Shown piece after piece: positions 8,916 through 18,754 of a stretch of 64,000 nucleotides of DNA (position 1 is the first letter of the stretch; each line of letters starts with the position of its first letter). The notes beneath the pieces were generated by a model. That model saw nothing but the letters and a program-made list of their open reading frames with translations, did not search any database and was not told the DNA's origin. The stretch comes from Pseudomonas sp. FP198 (GTDB lineage Bacteria; Pseudomonadota; Gammaproteobacteria; Pseudomonadales; Pseudomonadaceae), in the NCBI RefSeq assembly GCF_030687895.1, contig NZ_CP117452.1:4518501-4582500 (forward strand), read 5' to 3'. A program made the translations under genes and the position numbers.

Positions 8916-10610
8916 TTGTCCGTCAGACCTGACAGAACCTTCGCTGAAGTACTCAAGCACACCGTCAGACGCATTCTTTCCTATTGGACCCAGATCACAG
9001 TCACCTTAGGCCTGCTCGCAACAGGGCTAGGGTTCATCACACTGTATCTCTATACCCGCACGATTGGACGAATCGATCTATTCATGCCGTCCATTGATGT
9101 GAAGTCCGCACTGTTGGTCTGGGTCGTACTGGTTTTACTGCTGATGCTTTCGTACCTGTTCATCCTCGGAGCAACAACCTGGATGTTCGGCTGCTCGGTT
9201 TCGCTGTTTTCAAACCTGAAGGATAACCAGCCGAAGATCGTTTTTTATCTGGCAGTCCCCACCGTCGTAGGATTTAGCGCATTCATCCTGAGCACTTTCT
9301 TCCTGCCCACATTAAACGCATGGGCGACATTCACGGGGTTATTCGGGATCGTCTTCGTTGCGTGCGTTCTCATGTACGCATTCACGCCGTTCAAAAAAGT
9401 CATCAGGAAAAGCATCCTTGTCCAAGCCAGGTTGGATCGAGCCCGCCTGAAACGCCTGGCGCACCATCAGCAGATAAAGCAAAAAAAGCAGAAGCCGCAG
9501 AAAACAGCCGGCTTTGCGAAGACCTGGTTGCCAAAATGGCTTGCTGATTCGTGGCAGGCGCTGAAAAACAAGGCGACGCCAAAATGGCTATGGGTAACAG
9601 GACGATTGCGAGGGCTAATGTCGTGGATATGGGCTCGCAAAGAGTTCTGGCTGGTCACTCTTCTTTCGATCTCCATATTTGTCACCGTGATCTTCGCCGC
9701 TTTTCCAATCCTGTTGACGATACGTTCGTATATGGAGAGGGAAACACCGGACACCGTCCCCTACGTGGCGGGCCTGTCCTGGCTGACACTTATCTTCACC
9801 CTGCTGCCAGTCATCATCTTTTATTGTTCCAAGGGCGACATCTACAGGCGTACCTTCAATGGCCTGGTGGCAATGATCGTCGCCTTCTGTGCCTTCACAA
9901 TGCTTTCGCCAGGCAGTCTGAGCCACATAACCTATATTGCGGCAGAAGGCTTGTCAGTCCGCCAAAAAACGGCAGAACGATATGCGTTGCCAGAAGACAT
10001 GGAGCTGCAGGACCTGAGCGCCACCCTGTGGAAAACACGCCAGGTCGCAAAAAAAATAGAAGTCGAGGCGTTCCAGTTGTATTCCTTTGGGGATGTACTG
10101 CTGCTGTGCCCGAAAGACATGCTGGCGCTTGAACTCAAGGAGCTGAAAAACTACTCGAAGTTTTGTATCAGCACCCTCAACAGCAAAGTCGTACGAAAAC
10201 CTCTGTTGCCGGCATTCGCCAGGAAAGCACCGACTGAATGGTCCTGTCGGGTGCCCTCATGGCAAATCCACGCAGGACGCTGGCTAGGTTGGGAAGTGCT
10301 GGTTCCAGGCATTCATCGCTCTGCCTGGGGCGAAAAGAAAGCGCCAGGTCAGGTCAGGTCAGGTCATGAGCGTATCGCTAACGCTACTCGTCGCAGAGCA
10401 GGCATGCGCCCGCTCCGCGACCGTCCAGCCGCAGCACCTGACTCCTCGCTTCTGCGCGAGGAGATACTTTATTCCAGGCAAAAAAAAATCCGGAAATCCT
10501 CACTTTCGTGGGCCTTCCAGACTTTTAAAACTACAAAAAATGGTGGGTCGTGTGGGATTCGAACCTACGACCAATTGGTTAAAAGCCAACTGCTCTACCA
10601 ACTGAGCTAA
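8916..10610 (+). CDS. Hypothetical multi-pass membrane protein; 3' end doubtful
   Basis: I do not recognise this protein. The frame of 564 codons starts at TTG 8916, with AAGGGAG eight bases upstream. Residues 1 to about 425 look coding. They contain hydrophobic segments near 22-43, 65-86, 107-130, 135-150, 245-265, 285-305 and 318-335, with a Lys/Gln-rich cytoplasmic-looking loop between 170 and 235. Codon use is more AT-rich than in the neighbours, which suggests an acquired gene. The last 120 or so residues look like non-coding sequence: the frame crosses an (AGGTC)4 repeat, the tRNA-Lys terminator and the tRNA itself in antisense. A frameshift before 10235 would end the protein at TGA 10235-10237. 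Confidence 0.55.
   Translation: MSVRPDRTFAEVLKHTVRRILSYWTQITVTLGLLATGLGFITLYLYTRTIGRIDLFMPSIDVKSALLVWVVLVLLLMLSYLFILGATTWMFGCSVSLFSNLKDNQPKIVFYLAVPTVVGFSAFILSTFFLPTLNAWATFTGLFGIVFVACVLMYAFTPFKKVIRKSILVQARLDRARLKRLAHHQQIKQKKQKPQKTAGFAKTWLPKWLADSWQALKNKATPKWLWVTGRLRGLMSWIWARKEFWLVTLLSISIFVTVIFAAFPILLTIRSYMERETPDTVPYVAGLSWLTLIFTLLPVIIFYCSKGDIYRRTFNGLVAMIVAFCAFTMLSPGSLSHITYIAAEGLSVRQKTAERYALPEDMELQDLSATLWKTRQVAKKIEVEAFQLYSFGDVLLLCPKDMLALELKELKNYSKFCISTLNSKVVRKPLLPAFARKAPTEWSCRVPSWQIHAGRWLGWEVLVPGIHRSAWGEKKAPGQVRSGHERIANATRRRAGMRPLRDRPAAAPDSSLLREEILYSRQKKIRKSSLSWAFQTFKTTKNGGSCGIRTYDQLVKSQLLYQLS
10346..10365. repeat. Pentanucleotide tandem repeat (AGGTC)4
   Basis: Four perfect copies of AGGTC follow one another. 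They lie within the doubtful 3' part of the membrane ORF. A change in copy number would shift that frame. Confidence 0.9.
10480..10528 (-). terminator. Probable terminator of tRNA-Lys
   Basis: On the minus strand an imperfect hairpin (GGAAGGCCCAC GAAA GTGAGGATTTCC) ends in a run of nine Ts at 10481-10489. It is 13 bp past the 3' end of tRNA-Lys. Confidence 0.65.
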
Positions 10611-10616
10611 CGACCC
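10541..10616 (-). tRNA. tRNA-Lys (anticodon TTT)
   Basis: The minus strand reads GGGTCGTTAGCTCAGTTGG and so on, with a D-arm, an anticodon loop CTTTTAA, a GTTCGAATCC T-loop and an encoded CCA end. The acceptor stem GGGTCGT pairs with ACGACCC. The total is 76 nt. In Pseudomonas the gene lies just beyond queC, as here. Confidence 0.97.
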
Positions 10617-10633
10617 TCTGTGTGGTGGCGCGT

Positions 10634-10661
10634 ATAATACTGATTTCTAAGGACTATTCAA
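10634..10661 (-). promoter_or_regulatory. Sigma-70 promoter of tRNA-Lys
   Basis: On the minus strand a -35 box TTGAAT (10656-10661) and a -10 box TATTAT (10634-10639) are 16 bp apart. They are followed by a GC-rich discriminator and the tRNA 18 bp further on. This is the expected layout for a stable-RNA promoter. Confidence 0.6.
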
Positions 10662-10678
10662 CACTTATTTGAAATAAA

Positions 10679-11371
10679 TCAAAAATAAGGGGTTGGATCG
10701 CTCACACCGGCGGCCGCAAAGCCTTCAGCACGCAGACGGCAGCTGTCGCACTTGCCACAAGCGCGGCCTTGATCGTCGGCCTGATAGCACGAGACGGTAA
10801 GGCCGTAGTCCACACCCAGCTTCACCCCCGCCTTGACGATGTCAGCCTTGCTGAGGTTTTGCAGCGGCGCCTGGATACGGAAGCCTTGCCCTTCTACACC
10901 GGCCTTGGTCGCCAGGTTGGCCATACGCTCGAAGGCTTCGACGAACTCCGGGCGGCAATCCGGATAACCGGAATAATCCACGGCATTGACACCAATGAAG
11001 ATATCACGCGCCCCCAGTACTTCGGCCCAGCCCAACGCCAGGGACAGGAACACGGTATTGCGCGCCGGCACGTAGGTCACCGGAATCCCCTCGCTCGGCG
11101 CTTCGGGCACGTCGATGGAACTGTCGGTCAATGCCGAACCGCCGATGCCGTTGAGGTTCAGGCCGATCACCTTGTGTTCGATTACACCCAGGTCTCGTGC
11201 CACTCGCTCGGCAGCATGCAGTTCGGCACGGTGACGCTGACCGTAATCGAAGCTCATGGTGTAGCAGCGATAACCTTCGGCACGGGCCATCGCCACGACG
11301 GTCGCCGAGTCCAGGCCACCGGACAGCAGGATGACGGCACGTTTTTCAGAAGTGGTTGATTGTTCAGTCAT
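10679..11371 (-). CDS. queC: 7-cyano-7-deazaguanine synthase
   Basis: This 230-residue cytoplasmic enzyme uses ATP and ammonia to convert 7-carboxy-7-deazaguanine to preQ0 in queuosine synthesis. The PP-loop LSGGLDS lies at about residues 16-22. The C-terminal cysteines in [17 protein letters not shown] form the zinc site. It follows queE with one base between them, so the two form a transcription unit catalysing consecutive steps. Confidence 0.97.
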   Translation of the reverse strand: MTEQSTTSEKRAVILLSGGLDSATVVAMARAEGYRCYTMSFDYGQRHRAELHAAERVARDLGVIEHKVIGLNLNGIGGSALTDSSIDVPEAPSEGIPVTYVPARNTVFLSLALGWAEVLGARDIFIGVNAVDYSGYPDCRPEFVEAFERMANLATKAGVEGQGFRIQAPLQNLSKADIVKAGVKLGVDYGLTVSCYQADDQGRACGKCDSCRLRAEGFAAAGVSDPTPYF

Positions 11372-11372
11372 G

Positions 11373-12020
11373 TCAGCGCCCCGGCTCGTCGTTCCAAAGA
11401 TATTTATGCAGCTGCAATTGCAGGCGCACCGGCAAATTGTCCGCTACCACCCAATCGGCCAGGTCCCGGGCGTTCAGGTCGTGGTGACTCGGCGAAAACA
11501 ATACCTCGCCGGCGCGCTGATCGAGCCCGTACTGGATCAGCTTGGACACCGCCCAGTCGTAATCTTCCCGCGAACAGATAACAAACTTGACCTGGTCGTT
11601 GGACGTCAACAGCGCCATGTTCTCGTAGCGGTTACGATGCGCCTCCTTCGAGCCAGGGGTCTTCAGGTCCACGACACGACTGACGCGCGGATCGACAGCC
11701 GAGATATCCAAGGCGCCGCTGGTCTCCAGCGAGACCTCATAGCCGGCATCGCACAGTCGCTTGAGCAAAGGGATGGCATTGGGTTGTGCCAATGGCTCAC
11801 CGCCAGTGACGCAAACATAGCGCGGACGAAAACCTGCCACTTGTTCGACGAGGTCGTCGAGGGTGCGCAAGGTACCGCCGCTGAAGGCGTAAGCGCTGTC
11901 GCAGTATTGGCAACGCAGCGGGCAACCGGTGAGGCGCACAAAAACAGTGGGCAACCCGGCCGTGCGCGTTTCACCCTGCAACGAGTAAAAAACTTCGGTA
12001 ATTCTCAATGTGTCTTGCAT
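11373..12020 (-). CDS. queE: 7-carboxy-7-deazaguanine synthase
   Basis: This 215-residue radical SAM enzyme rearranges 6-carboxy-tetrahydropterin to 7-carboxy-7-deazaguanine. The cluster motif is C33-x3-C37-x2-C40 ([10 protein letters not shown]), the short spacing common for QueE. A substrate-binding SLQGE motif is at residues 13-17. I chose ATG 12020, which gives the usual [13 protein letters not shown] start; a GTG nine bases upstream is possible. It lies downstream of cpoB, beyond a terminator, and is coupled to queC. Confidence 0.95.
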   Translation of the reverse strand: MQDTLRITEVFYSLQGETRTAGLPTVFVRLTGCPLRCQYCDSAYAFSGGTLRTLDDLVEQVAGFRPRYVCVTGGEPLAQPNAIPLLKRLCDAGYEVSLETSGALDISAVDPRVSRVVDLKTPGSKEAHRNRYENMALLTSNDQVKFVICSREDYDWAVSKLIQYGLDQRAGEVLFSPSHHDLNARDLADWVVADNLPVRLQLQLHKYLWNDEPGR

Positions 12021-12137
12021 AGTCGCCACGGGCGTAACAGCTAAACAGGCTGTCCGCCTCCGTCAGGCACTTCAAGCAACCCCGCCAACGCGTAGATCCC
12101 AGGAAGCGTGTTTCAGAAAAAGGGCGTGAATTCTAAC

Positions 12138-12170
12138 GAAAAAACCCGCGCCAGGCGCGGGTTTCTTCAA
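12138..12170 (-). terminator. Terminator of the tol-pal-cpoB unit
   Basis: The stem AAACCCGCG at 12142-12150 pairs with CGCGGGTTT at 12156-12164. On the minus strand it is followed by a T-run. It separates cpoB from queE. Confidence 0.8.
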
Positions 12171-12186
12171 AACGGGTCAGACAGCC

Positions 12187-13020
12187 TTACATGCGTTGCA
12201 GATCGCGCTGGGCCAACTGAGCGGCGGAGGTACCTGGATATTGGGCTACCACCTGCTGCAGAATGCCTTTTACCTTGTCGGTATGACCGAGGCGGCGCTC
12301 GACATCAGCGAGCTTGTACAGCGAATCCGGTACCTTGGCATGCTTGGGATACAGCTGCGAGACCTTGGCGAACGCCTGGCCGGCGCCTTGCAGGTCGCCC
12401 TTGGCCAGGTTCACTTCGCCCAGCCAGTATTGGGCATTACCCGAATACTGGCTGTTGGGGTATTTACGCAGGAAAGCGCTGAAGGCCTGGCTGGCCTTGT
12501 CGAAATCCTTGGCTTTGATCAGGTCGAAGGCCGCATCGTAATAGAGCTTTTCCTTCGCCGGGTCAGCCGGCTCGCCACCGGCGGCAGGTGCTGCTGGGGC
12601 ACTCGCCCCGGCCCCTGCGGCTGCACCGGGGGCGTTCAAGTCGCCACCGGCTGGAGAATTCTCAGGAGTCGCGGCAGGTGCAACGCCGGTTCCTATGCGC
12701 CGATCAAGATCCTGGTATCGCTCCAGGTTTTCCTGCTTCATGCGCGACACTTCGTTTTGCAGAACTTCTATCGCGCCTTGCTGGCGTGACAGTTGATCCT
12801 GCATTTGCTGCAGTTGGTTGAACAGCTCGCCCTGTGCCGAGACAGGGGCCGAAACCCCTCCCCCGGCATAGGCGCCGTTCGTACCGTAACCTGCAGGCGG
12901 ATAACTGCTCCCGCTATTGTTATAGCCGGCATCATTATCGACCACAGGAACCGCAGCCCACGCCGCAAGCGGCGCGAGGCTGAGAGCCAGAACAGTTACA
13001 GCACGACGGCACGTTCGCAT
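12187..13020 (-). CDS. cpoB: Cell division coordinator CpoB (YbgF)
   Basis: This is a 277-residue periplasmic protein of the Tol-Pal system. It has a signal peptide (about residues 1-22), then a Gly/Tyr-rich segment and a coiled coil around residues 55-95. A Pro/Ala linker follows, then a C-terminal TPR domain from about residue 155. The coiled coil is the trimerising part in this family, and the TPRs bind TolA. It coordinates peptidoglycan synthesis with outer-membrane constriction at division. It follows pal after only 6 bp, so both are read together. Confidence 0.94.
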   Translation of the reverse strand: MRTCRRAVTVLALSLAPLAAWAAVPVVDNDAGYNNSGSSYPPAGYGTNGAYAGGGVSAPVSAQGELFNQLQQMQDQLSRQQGAIEVLQNEVSRMKQENLERYQDLDRRIGTGVAPAATPENSPAGGDLNAPGAAAGAGASAPAAPAAGGEPADPAKEKLYYDAAFDLIKAKDFDKASQAFSAFLRKYPNSQYSGNAQYWLGEVNLAKGDLQGAGQAFAKVSQLYPKHAKVPDSLYKLADVERRLGHTDKVKGILQQVVAQYPGTSAAQLAQRDLQRM

Positions 13021-13026
13021 GACGAA

Positions 13027-13524
13027 TTACTTACGCAGTTCGACGCGACGGTTTTGAGCCCAGGACTGCTCGTCGTTGCCGGTAGCAACTGGACGCTCTT
13101 CGCCGTAGGAAACCAGTTCCAGCTGAGCTGGGGAAACACCTTGCAGTACCAGGTAGCGCTGAACGGCTTTCGCACGACGCTCGCCCAGTGCCATGTTGTA
13201 CTCACGAGTACCACGTTCGTCGGTGTTGCCTTCCAGAACAACGCGAGCGCCGTTTGCTTTCAGGTCTTTGGCGTGAACGTCCAGAGCGCGCATGGCTTCT
13301 GGCTTCAGGTCCGAGCTGTCGTATTCGAAGTAGAAGGTGGTGATTGCGCGCAGAGCAGCTTCTTCGCTCAGGGAGCCATCAACTGCACCAGTGTTAGCGC
13401 CGTAACCAGCGTTTGGATCAACAGCGCCTTCACCGGCGTTGTCGCCGCCTTTGGACGAGCAACCTACAGCTACAGCCATGGCCAGAGCCAGCGCAGCAAA
13501 TTTACCAAACTTCAGCATTTCCAT
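13027..13524 (-). CDS. pal: Peptidoglycan-associated lipoprotein Pal
   Basis: This is a 165-residue outer-membrane lipoprotein (OprL in P. aeruginosa). The lipobox AVGC places the lipidated Cys at residue 22. A Gly/Asn-rich linker leads to an OmpA-like domain with the diaminopimelate-binding motif [11 protein letters not shown] and the final RRVELRK. It ties the outer membrane to peptidoglycan and binds TolB. The start at 13524 has AGGAG seven bases upstream; an internal ATG two codons on is the alternative. Confidence 0.97.
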   Translation of the reverse strand: MEMLKFGKFAALALAMAVAVGCSSKGGDNAGEGAVDPNAGYGANTGAVDGSLSEEAALRAITTFYFEYDSSDLKPEAMRALDVHAKDLKANGARVVLEGNTDERGTREYNMALGERRAKAVQRYLVLQGVSPAQLELVSYGEERPVATGNDEQSWAQNRRVELRK

Positions 13525-13576
13525 CGTGAAACTCCTAATGAACCCCAGTGTGTTAAGTAAAACGTATTGCGCCGCG

Positions 13577-14878
13577 TCAGTTCAGGTAAGGGGACCAGGA
13601 CGGTTCTCTGACTTCGCCTTGAGCGGTAGGAAGCGGGAGCCTCACGCGTCCATTAATGGACACGAGCATCAAGACTCCCCGGCCCTGCTGGCGGGTGGCG
13701 TAGATTACCATGGTGCCGTTGGGCGCAACAGTAGGTGACTCGTCCAGAGTGCTATCAGTGAGGATTTTTACGCTACCGCGCTGCAAATCCTGGGCCGCCA
13801 CCTTGAAATTGGTGAAACCGTCCTGGCGATGGATCATCACCAGAGTCTTTTCGTCCGCCGACAGTTTAGGGTTGGCGTTGTAGTTACCGACGAACGTCAC
13901 GCGCTCGGCACCACCGCCACCGGCGCTGGTCTTGTAGATCTGCGGCTTGCCGCCACGGTCCGAGGTGAAGTAGATGGTCGAGCCATCCTTGCCCCAGAAC
14001 GGTTCGGTGTTGATGCCCGGGCCGTTGGTCACGCGCGAGATCGAGCGTGAAGCCAGGTTCATCACGTAGATGTCCGGATTACCGTCCTTGGACAGCACGA
14101 ACGCCAGCCGCGTACCGTCGGGCGACCAGGCAGGCGCGCCGTTCAGGCCCTCGAAGTTGGTGATCTGCTCGCGACGACCGGTGTCGATGTGTTGGACGAA
14201 GATGCGCGGGCGCTTCTGTTCGAACGACACATAGGCGATGCGCTTGCCATCGGGGGCGAAACGCGGCGACAGGATCGGCTCGCGCGATTGCAGCAGGGTC
14301 ACCGCGCGGGCGCCGTCATAGTCGGAGCGCTGCAGGGTGTAGCGGGTATTTTTCTCGGAGAAGCGTTCGGCCGTCACGTAGAGCATGCGGGTCGAGAACG
14401 CGCCCTTGATGCCGGTAAGTTTCTCGAACGACTGGTCGGCGATGTAGTGGGACATGTCACGCAACTGGTCAACGCTGCCCGACACGCTGCCGGTCAGCAC
14501 TTGCTGCTCGGTGGCGACGTTGAACAGGGCGTACTGCACCTGCAGGCGACCACCGGCCGGAACGATGCTGCCGACCATGATGTACTGGGCGCCAAGTGCC
14601 TTCCAGTCGCGGTAGATGACTTCGCTGGCCTGGGTCGGCAGGCTGATCATGTTCTGCTTGGGAATCGGCGCGTAGTAGCCCGAGTTGCGCAAGTCGTTGC
14701 CGATGATTTCCGCCATGTCGTCCGGCAGGACGCTGCCGCCCTGCCAACCGAACGGAACGACGGCGATCGGGGTCGCACGGTCGCTGCCGCTGGTGACCAG
14801 GATGTTCTTTTCCTCTGCTACCGCTATCCCTGCCAGGCAGCAGATAACGACAAGCATTGATCGAAGAAGGTTTCTCAC
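13577..14878 (-). CDS. tolB: Tol-Pal system beta-propeller protein TolB
   Basis: This is a 433-residue periplasmic protein. A signal peptide ends near AVA at residue 20. An alpha/beta N-terminal domain runs to about residue 160, then a six-bladed beta-propeller with recurrent SPDG/APDG and DIYV repeats. It links TolA to Pal. The start is a GTG overlapping the tolA stop by four bases (GTGA), which implies coupling. Confidence 0.97.
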   Translation of the reverse strand: MRNLLRSMLVVICCLAGIAVAEEKNILVTSGSDRATPIAVVPFGWQGGSVLPDDMAEIIGNDLRNSGYYAPIPKQNMISLPTQASEVIYRDWKALGAQYIMVGSIVPAGGRLQVQYALFNVATEQQVLTGSVSGSVDQLRDMSHYIADQSFEKLTGIKGAFSTRMLYVTAERFSEKNTRYTLQRSDYDGARAVTLLQSREPILSPRFAPDGKRIAYVSFEQKRPRIFVQHIDTGRREQITNFEGLNGAPAWSPDGTRLAFVLSKDGNPDIYVMNLASRSISRVTNGPGINTEPFWGKDGSTIYFTSDRGGKPQIYKTSAGGGGAERVTFVGNYNANPKLSADEKTLVMIHRQDGFTNFKVAAQDLQRGSVKILTDSTLDESPTVAPNGTMVIYATRQQGRGVLMLVSINGRVRLPLPTAQGEVREPSWSPYLN

Positions 14879-15936
14879 AAGGCTAGATCCTCAGGTGTGA
14901 ATGTCATCTTGAACGAACGATAGGGAGCAAAATCGCTCGGCTTCATTCCTTGCATTTCCGTCAATCGCCCAATGTTCTTGACCGCCGCGACCGCCGAAGC
15001 GTCGAACGGACCATCGCCACTGGACTTGGCCACGCTGACCGAGGTAACCGTACCGTCGGGCAACATGCCGATTTGCAATACTACCGTCATGCCTTTGCGC
15101 GCCGAAGGAGGACGAGCCCAGCCTTCCGCCGCCCGGGCGCGAATCAGATCGTCGAAGCTGCCGGCGACTTCATCGCCCTGCTCGTCGGCCAAGGCCTGCT
15201 GACGCTCAGGCGTGTCGGAAAGCAAATCTGCCAGGGCCTGGGCCTTTTTCTCTTCGGCGGATTTACGCGCTGCGTCCTGGGCCTTCTTCTTGGCGGCGTC
15301 GGCGGCGGCTTTCTTCTTCGCGTCTTCGGCGACTTTCTTTTTCGCCTCTTCAGCTTCAGCTTTCTTCTTGGCGTCTTCGGCCGCTTTTTTCTTCGCGTCC
15401 TCGACAATCTTTTTCTTCGCTTCTTCAGCGGCCGCTTTCTTGGCCTCTTCTTCAGCGGCTTTCTTGGCTTCTTCTTCGGCTTTCTTCTTGGCTATATCAG
15501 CCAATTGTTTCTCTTCTGCCTTTTTCGCTTCGGCGGTTTTCTTCGCCTCGTCGGCCTTTTTGGCCTCGTCCGCTTTTTTCGCCTCATCGGCCTTCTTGGC
15601 TTCTTCGGCCTTTTGAGCAGCTTCCTCTTTCTTTTGTTCCGCTGCTCTCACCGCTTCCTGCTCGACCTTCTTCTGCTCCATCTGCTCGACTTCGGTCTGG
15701 CGCGCGGCAGACTTCTTCGCCTCGCCGGCCAGCTTCTGGTTGGTCTGCGTGGTGGCCTGGCTTTTCGATTTGAGCTGGTACAGGGTCGCCTGCACGATCG
15801 GCTTGGCCGGCGGCAGCTCCGGCGTCATGGCAAAACTGACGAACAGCATGCCGAACACCAGCACATGCAGGCCGATTGCCAGGACACTAGGCCAGAAGTA
15901 GCTTTCCGAGGCGGACGGCTCTCGCTGTTGCTGCAT
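14875..15936 (-). CDS. tolA: Tol-Pal system inner-membrane spanning protein TolA
   Basis: This is a 353-residue protein. An N-terminal membrane anchor (about residues 14-36) includes the [13 protein letters not shown] helix that contacts TolQR. A long Ala/Lys/Glu helical domain follows (about 60-235), built from AEEAKKK-like repeats that span the periplasm. The compact C-terminal domain binds TolB and CpoB. It transmits energy from TolQR to the outer membrane. Its start codon overlaps the tolR stop by one base. Confidence 0.96.
   Translation of the reverse strand: MQQQREPSASESYFWPSVLAIGLHVLVFGMLFVSFAMTPELPPAKPIVQATLYQLKSKSQATTQTNQKLAGEAKKSAARQTEVEQMEQKKVEQEAVRAAEQKKEEAAQKAEEAKKADEAKKADEAKKADEAKKTAEAKKAEEKQLADIAKKKAEEEAKKAAEEEAKKAAAEEAKKKIVEDAKKKAAEDAKKKAEAEEAKKKVAEDAKKKAAADAAKKKAQDAARKSAEEKKAQALADLLSDTPERQQALADEQGDEVAGSFDDLIRARAAEGWARPPSARKGMTVVLQIGMLPDGTVTSVSVAKSSGDGPFDASAVAAVKNIGRLTEMQGMKPSDFAPYRSFKMTFTPEDLAL
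15240..15680. repeat. Low-complexity Ala/Lys/Glu coding repeats in tolA
   Basis: The DNA consists of degenerate repeats of the codons for A-E-E-A-K-K-K and A-D-E-A-K-K. It encodes the helical stalk of TolA. Copy number of such units varies between strains in this family. Confidence 0.75.
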
Positions 15937-16397
15937 CAGGGCGCCTCGGTGATCAAGCCAACATTACCGACCCCGGCTTTCTGCAGGCCGCCCATGGCGC
16001 CCATCACCGCACCGTAGTCGACGGTCTTGTCGCCGCGAATGAAGACCTGGGTGCGCTTGCCGTTGCTGTTGCCGGCATTGATGATCTTGGTCACCGCATC
16101 GGTCATCTGCGGCAGGGTCATGGCCCGGTCCTGCTGCTTCTCGGTGTCGACTTCGCTGCCAAGGTTCCAGTAATAGGTCTTGTCGGCCTTGATCGAAATG
16201 GTCAGGACCTGGGTGTTGTTGTCCTGCGGCAAGGCTTCGCTGGAAACCTTGGGCAGATCGACCTTCACGCCCTGATTGAGCATCGGCGCGGTCACCATGA
16301 AGATGACCAGCAGCACCAGCATCACGTCGATGTAGGGCACCACGTTCATCTCGGCAACCGGCTTGCGCTTGTTTCGGGCTCGAGCGATTAAAGCCAT
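15936..16397 (-). CDS. tolR: Tol-Pal system protein TolR
   Basis: This is a 153-residue ExbD/TolR-family inner-membrane protein. One transmembrane helix (about residues 20-40) carries the proton-pathway Asp24 in NVVPYIDVMLVLL. The rest is a periplasmic domain. With TolQ it forms the proton-driven motor of the Tol system. It follows tolQ after 14 bp and overlaps tolA by one base. Confidence 0.97.
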   Translation of the reverse strand: MALIARARNKRKPVAEMNVVPYIDVMLVLLVIFMVTAPMLNQGVKVDLPKVSSEALPQDNNTQVLTISIKADKTYYWNLGSEVDTEKQQDRAMTLPQMTDAVTKIINAGNSNGKRTQVFIRGDKTVDYGAVMGAMGGLQKAGVGNVGLITEAP

Positions 16398-16411
16398 CGG
16401 GAAATACCTGC

Positions 16412-17107
16412 TTATTCTTCGCTGGTGTGCACTTTGCGGTGCAGGATCGCCTGGAATTCATCGGCGAAGGTGTAGTAACGGCTGGTCAGCGTTTCGCTGC
16501 GAGCCGCGAAGCGGTTGTAGGCGATCACGGCCGGAATCGCCGCGAACAGGCCGATGGCCGTGGCGATCAGCGCCTCGGCGATACCCGGGGCGACGGTGGC
16601 CAGCGTCGCCTGCTGGGCGGAAGCCAGGCCACGGAACGAGTTCATGATCCCCCACACGGTACCGAACAGGCCGATGTACGGACTGACCGAACCGACGGTA
16701 GCCAGGTACGGCAGGCCCTGTTCGAGTTTTTCTTCCTCGCGGGATATGGCGACGCGCATAGCGCGGGCCACACCTTCCATCACCGCTTCAGGGTCGACGC
16801 CCGGCTGCTGGCGCAGACGGGAGAATTCCTTGAAGCCGGCACGGAAGATCTGCTCGACGCCGGAATCCGGGTCCGGGTTGCTGCCGGCCTGGCGATAGAG
16901 CTTGGACAGGTCAATGCCGGACCAGAAGCGCTCTTCGAAGCTCTCCAGGGCACGGCGACCGGCACGCAGCATGTTGCTGCGCTGAAAAATCATGATCCAT
17001 GAGGTCACCGATGCGGCTACCAGGATCAGCATTACCAGTTGCACCACGACGCTGGCATTGCTGACCAGGCTCCACATGGAGGAATGGTCGACGACGTTAG
17101 CTTCCAC
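16412..17107 (-). CDS. tolQ: Tol-Pal system protein TolQ
   Basis: This is a 231-residue MotA/TolQ/ExbB proton-channel protein with three transmembrane helices (about residues 18-38, 135-155 and 170-190). The conserved helix [14 protein letters not shown] and the cytoplasmic arm with the EEERFW-like segment are present. It is the stator of the Tol motor. Its 5' end overlaps ybgC by 11 bp. Confidence 0.97.
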   Translation of the reverse strand: MEANVVDHSSMWSLVSNASVVVQLVMLILVAASVTSWIMIFQRSNMLRAGRRALESFEERFWSGIDLSKLYRQAGSNPDPDSGVEQIFRAGFKEFSRLRQQPGVDPEAVMEGVARAMRVAISREEEKLEQGLPYLATVGSVSPYIGLFGTVWGIMNSFRGLASAQQATLATVAPGIAEALIATAIGLFAAIPAVIAYNRFAARSETLTSRYYTFADEFQAILHRKVHTSEE

Positions 17108-17564
17108 GCTTTATCTCCTGCTCTGAGTGTGTACCCGCGCCGCTCACGCCGGCAAAGGCCGCGCGTAGAGCTTCGGGAATGGCCCGGGGTTTCAAACTAT
17201 GGGTGCGCACACAGGCCACCAAAAACTGCCCTTCGCAGAGCAGCACATTATCCGCAGCCCGCCTGACCTGCTGCTTGAAGCGCAGGCTGACGCGGTTCAA
17301 TTCGATGACATCGGCAGTCACCACCAGCTCGTCGTCCAGTCGCGCCGGCGCGTGATAGCGCGCTTCGCTGGAATGCACGACGAATAACAGATCCTCCCCT
17401 GCCAGCGCGGATTGGGCAAAACCCAGTTCCCGCAGCCGTTCGGTTCGAGCCCGTTCCATAAACTTGAGGTAATTGACGTAGTAAACGATGCCGCCGGCAT
17501 CGGTGTCCTCGTAATAAACGCGACAGCGATGTGCGAACGACTCAAGCCCGTTTTGCGCGCGCAT
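17097..17564 (-). CDS. ybgC: Tol-Pal associated acyl-CoA thioesterase YbgC
   Basis: This 155-residue hotdog-fold thioesterase is the customary first gene of the tol-pal cluster. The catalytic Asp lies in [16 protein letters not shown] (about residues 17-32). It hydrolyses acyl-CoA or acyl-ACP at the inner membrane, and its role in Tol function is not settled. The 3' end overlaps tolQ by 11 bp. Confidence 0.95.
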   Translation of the reverse strand: MRAQNGLESFAHRCRVYYEDTDAGGIVYYVNYLKFMERARTERLRELGFAQSALAGEDLLFVVHSSEARYHAPARLDDELVVTADVIELNRVSLRFKQQVRRAADNVLLCEGQFLVACVRTHSLKPRAIPEALRAAFAGVSGAGTHSEQEIKRGS

Positions 17565-17692
17565 ACTCTAGTGCTTACTCCTCGGGTTGCCAATCCGGCC
17601 AGGCAACTGTTTTTTCATTCTTGAACGCATTGACGCTCCAGGCGTGGTCTGGGACAGCACGAAGCGGAAAAAAGTCGGGATACAGAGCGGGT

Positions 17693-18754
17693 TCAATCGT
17701 CCACCGCATCGAGAAATTCGTCTACCACCGGCATCTCACCCATTCGTGTCGGGATGTTTAAGCCGAAGTGCAGATAAGCATGACGGGTCACCACGCGTCC
17801 GCGAGGCGTGCGCATGATATAGCCCTGCTGGATCAGGTACGGCTCCAGCACGTCCTCGATGGTGTGGCGCTCTTCGCTGATGGCGGCCGCCAGGCTGTCC
17901 ACGCCCACCGGGCCACCGTCGAATTTCTCGATCATGGTCAGCAGCAGGCGCCGGTCCTGATGGTCGAAGCCGCGCTCGTCGATGTCCAGCAGGTTCAAGG
18001 CCAGGTCGGCGATCGGCTTGGTGATGTGCCCCTTGGCCCGCACTTCGGCAAAGTCGCGGACCCGACGCAGGAGGCGGTTGGCGATCCGCGGCGTCCCCCG
18101 CGCCCGACGAGCGATCTCATAGGCGCCGTCAGGGTCCAGGGGCAGCCCGAGGATGCCCGCCGAGCGGCTGACAATCGTCGCCAGGTCGGCGTTGTTGTAG
18201 AACTCCAGGCGCTGGACGATACCGAACCGGTCGCGCAGCGGGTTGGTCAGCATCCCGGCGCGGGTGGTGGCACCCACCAAGGTAAAGGGCGGCAGGTCCA
18301 GCTTGATGGAGCGCGCCGCCGGTCCTTCGCCGATCATGATGTCGAGCTGGAAATCCTCCATGGCCGGGTACAACACTTCCTCGACGATCGGCGACAGCCG
18401 GTGGATTTCGTCGATGAACAGCACATCATGCGGCTCAAGATTGGTCAGCAGCGCCGCCAGGTCACCTGGCCGTTCGAGGACCGGGCCGGACGTGCTCTTG
18501 ATCGACACGCCCATTTCCTGGGCAATGATATTGGCCAGGGTGGTCTTGCCCAGGCCCGGCGGGCCGAAGATAAGTGTGTGGTCCAGCGACTCGCTGCGCC
18601 CGCGTGCCGCCTGGATGAACAGCTCCATCTGCTCGCGCACGGTTGGCTGGCCAATGTAATCGGCGAGGCTGACGGGACGAATCGCACGGTCCTGGATTTC
18701 CTCGCGGTCACGGGGCGCGCCCGTGGCGGCGATCAGACGATCGGCTTCAATCAC
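17693..18754 (-). CDS. ruvB: Holliday junction DNA helicase RuvB
   Basis: This 353-residue AAA+ motor drives branch migration of Holliday junctions with RuvA. The Walker A motif [10 protein letters not shown] is near residue 65, Walker B is FIDEIHR, and the sensor segment is GATTRAG. The C-terminal winged-helix domain ends with [14 protein letters not shown]. It starts with GTG immediately after the ruvA stop codon, so translation is probably coupled. Confidence 0.98.
   Translation of the reverse strand: MIEADRLIAATGAPRDREEIQDRAIRPVSLADYIGQPTVREQMELFIQAARGRSESLDHTLIFGPPGLGKTTLANIIAQEMGVSIKSTSGPVLERPGDLAALLTNLEPHDVLFIDEIHRLSPIVEEVLYPAMEDFQLDIMIGEGPAARSIKLDLPPFTLVGATTRAGMLTNPLRDRFGIVQRLEFYNNADLATIVSRSAGILGLPLDPDGAYEIARRARGTPRIANRLLRRVRDFAEVRAKGHITKPIADLALNLLDIDERGFDHQDRRLLLTMIEKFDGGPVGVDSLAAAISEERHTIEDVLEPYLIQQGYIMRTPRGRVVTRHAYLHFGLNIPTRMGEMPVVDEFLDAVDD

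Noticed and set aside
9551..10132. Open frame of 193 codons overlapping the membrane ORF
   Set aside because: It lacks hydrophobic segments and a ribosome binding site; the main frame has clear membrane helices there.
8916..10616. Integrative element at tRNA-Lys
   Set aside because: No integrase, no second copy of the tRNA 3' end and no att repeats are visible; only the position suggests insertion.
17586..17616. Plus-strand terminator-like hairpin (GTTGCC/GGCAAC then T-run)
   Set aside because: Genes on both sides (ybgC and ruvB) are on the minus strand, so this orientation serves nothing evident; it could be chance.
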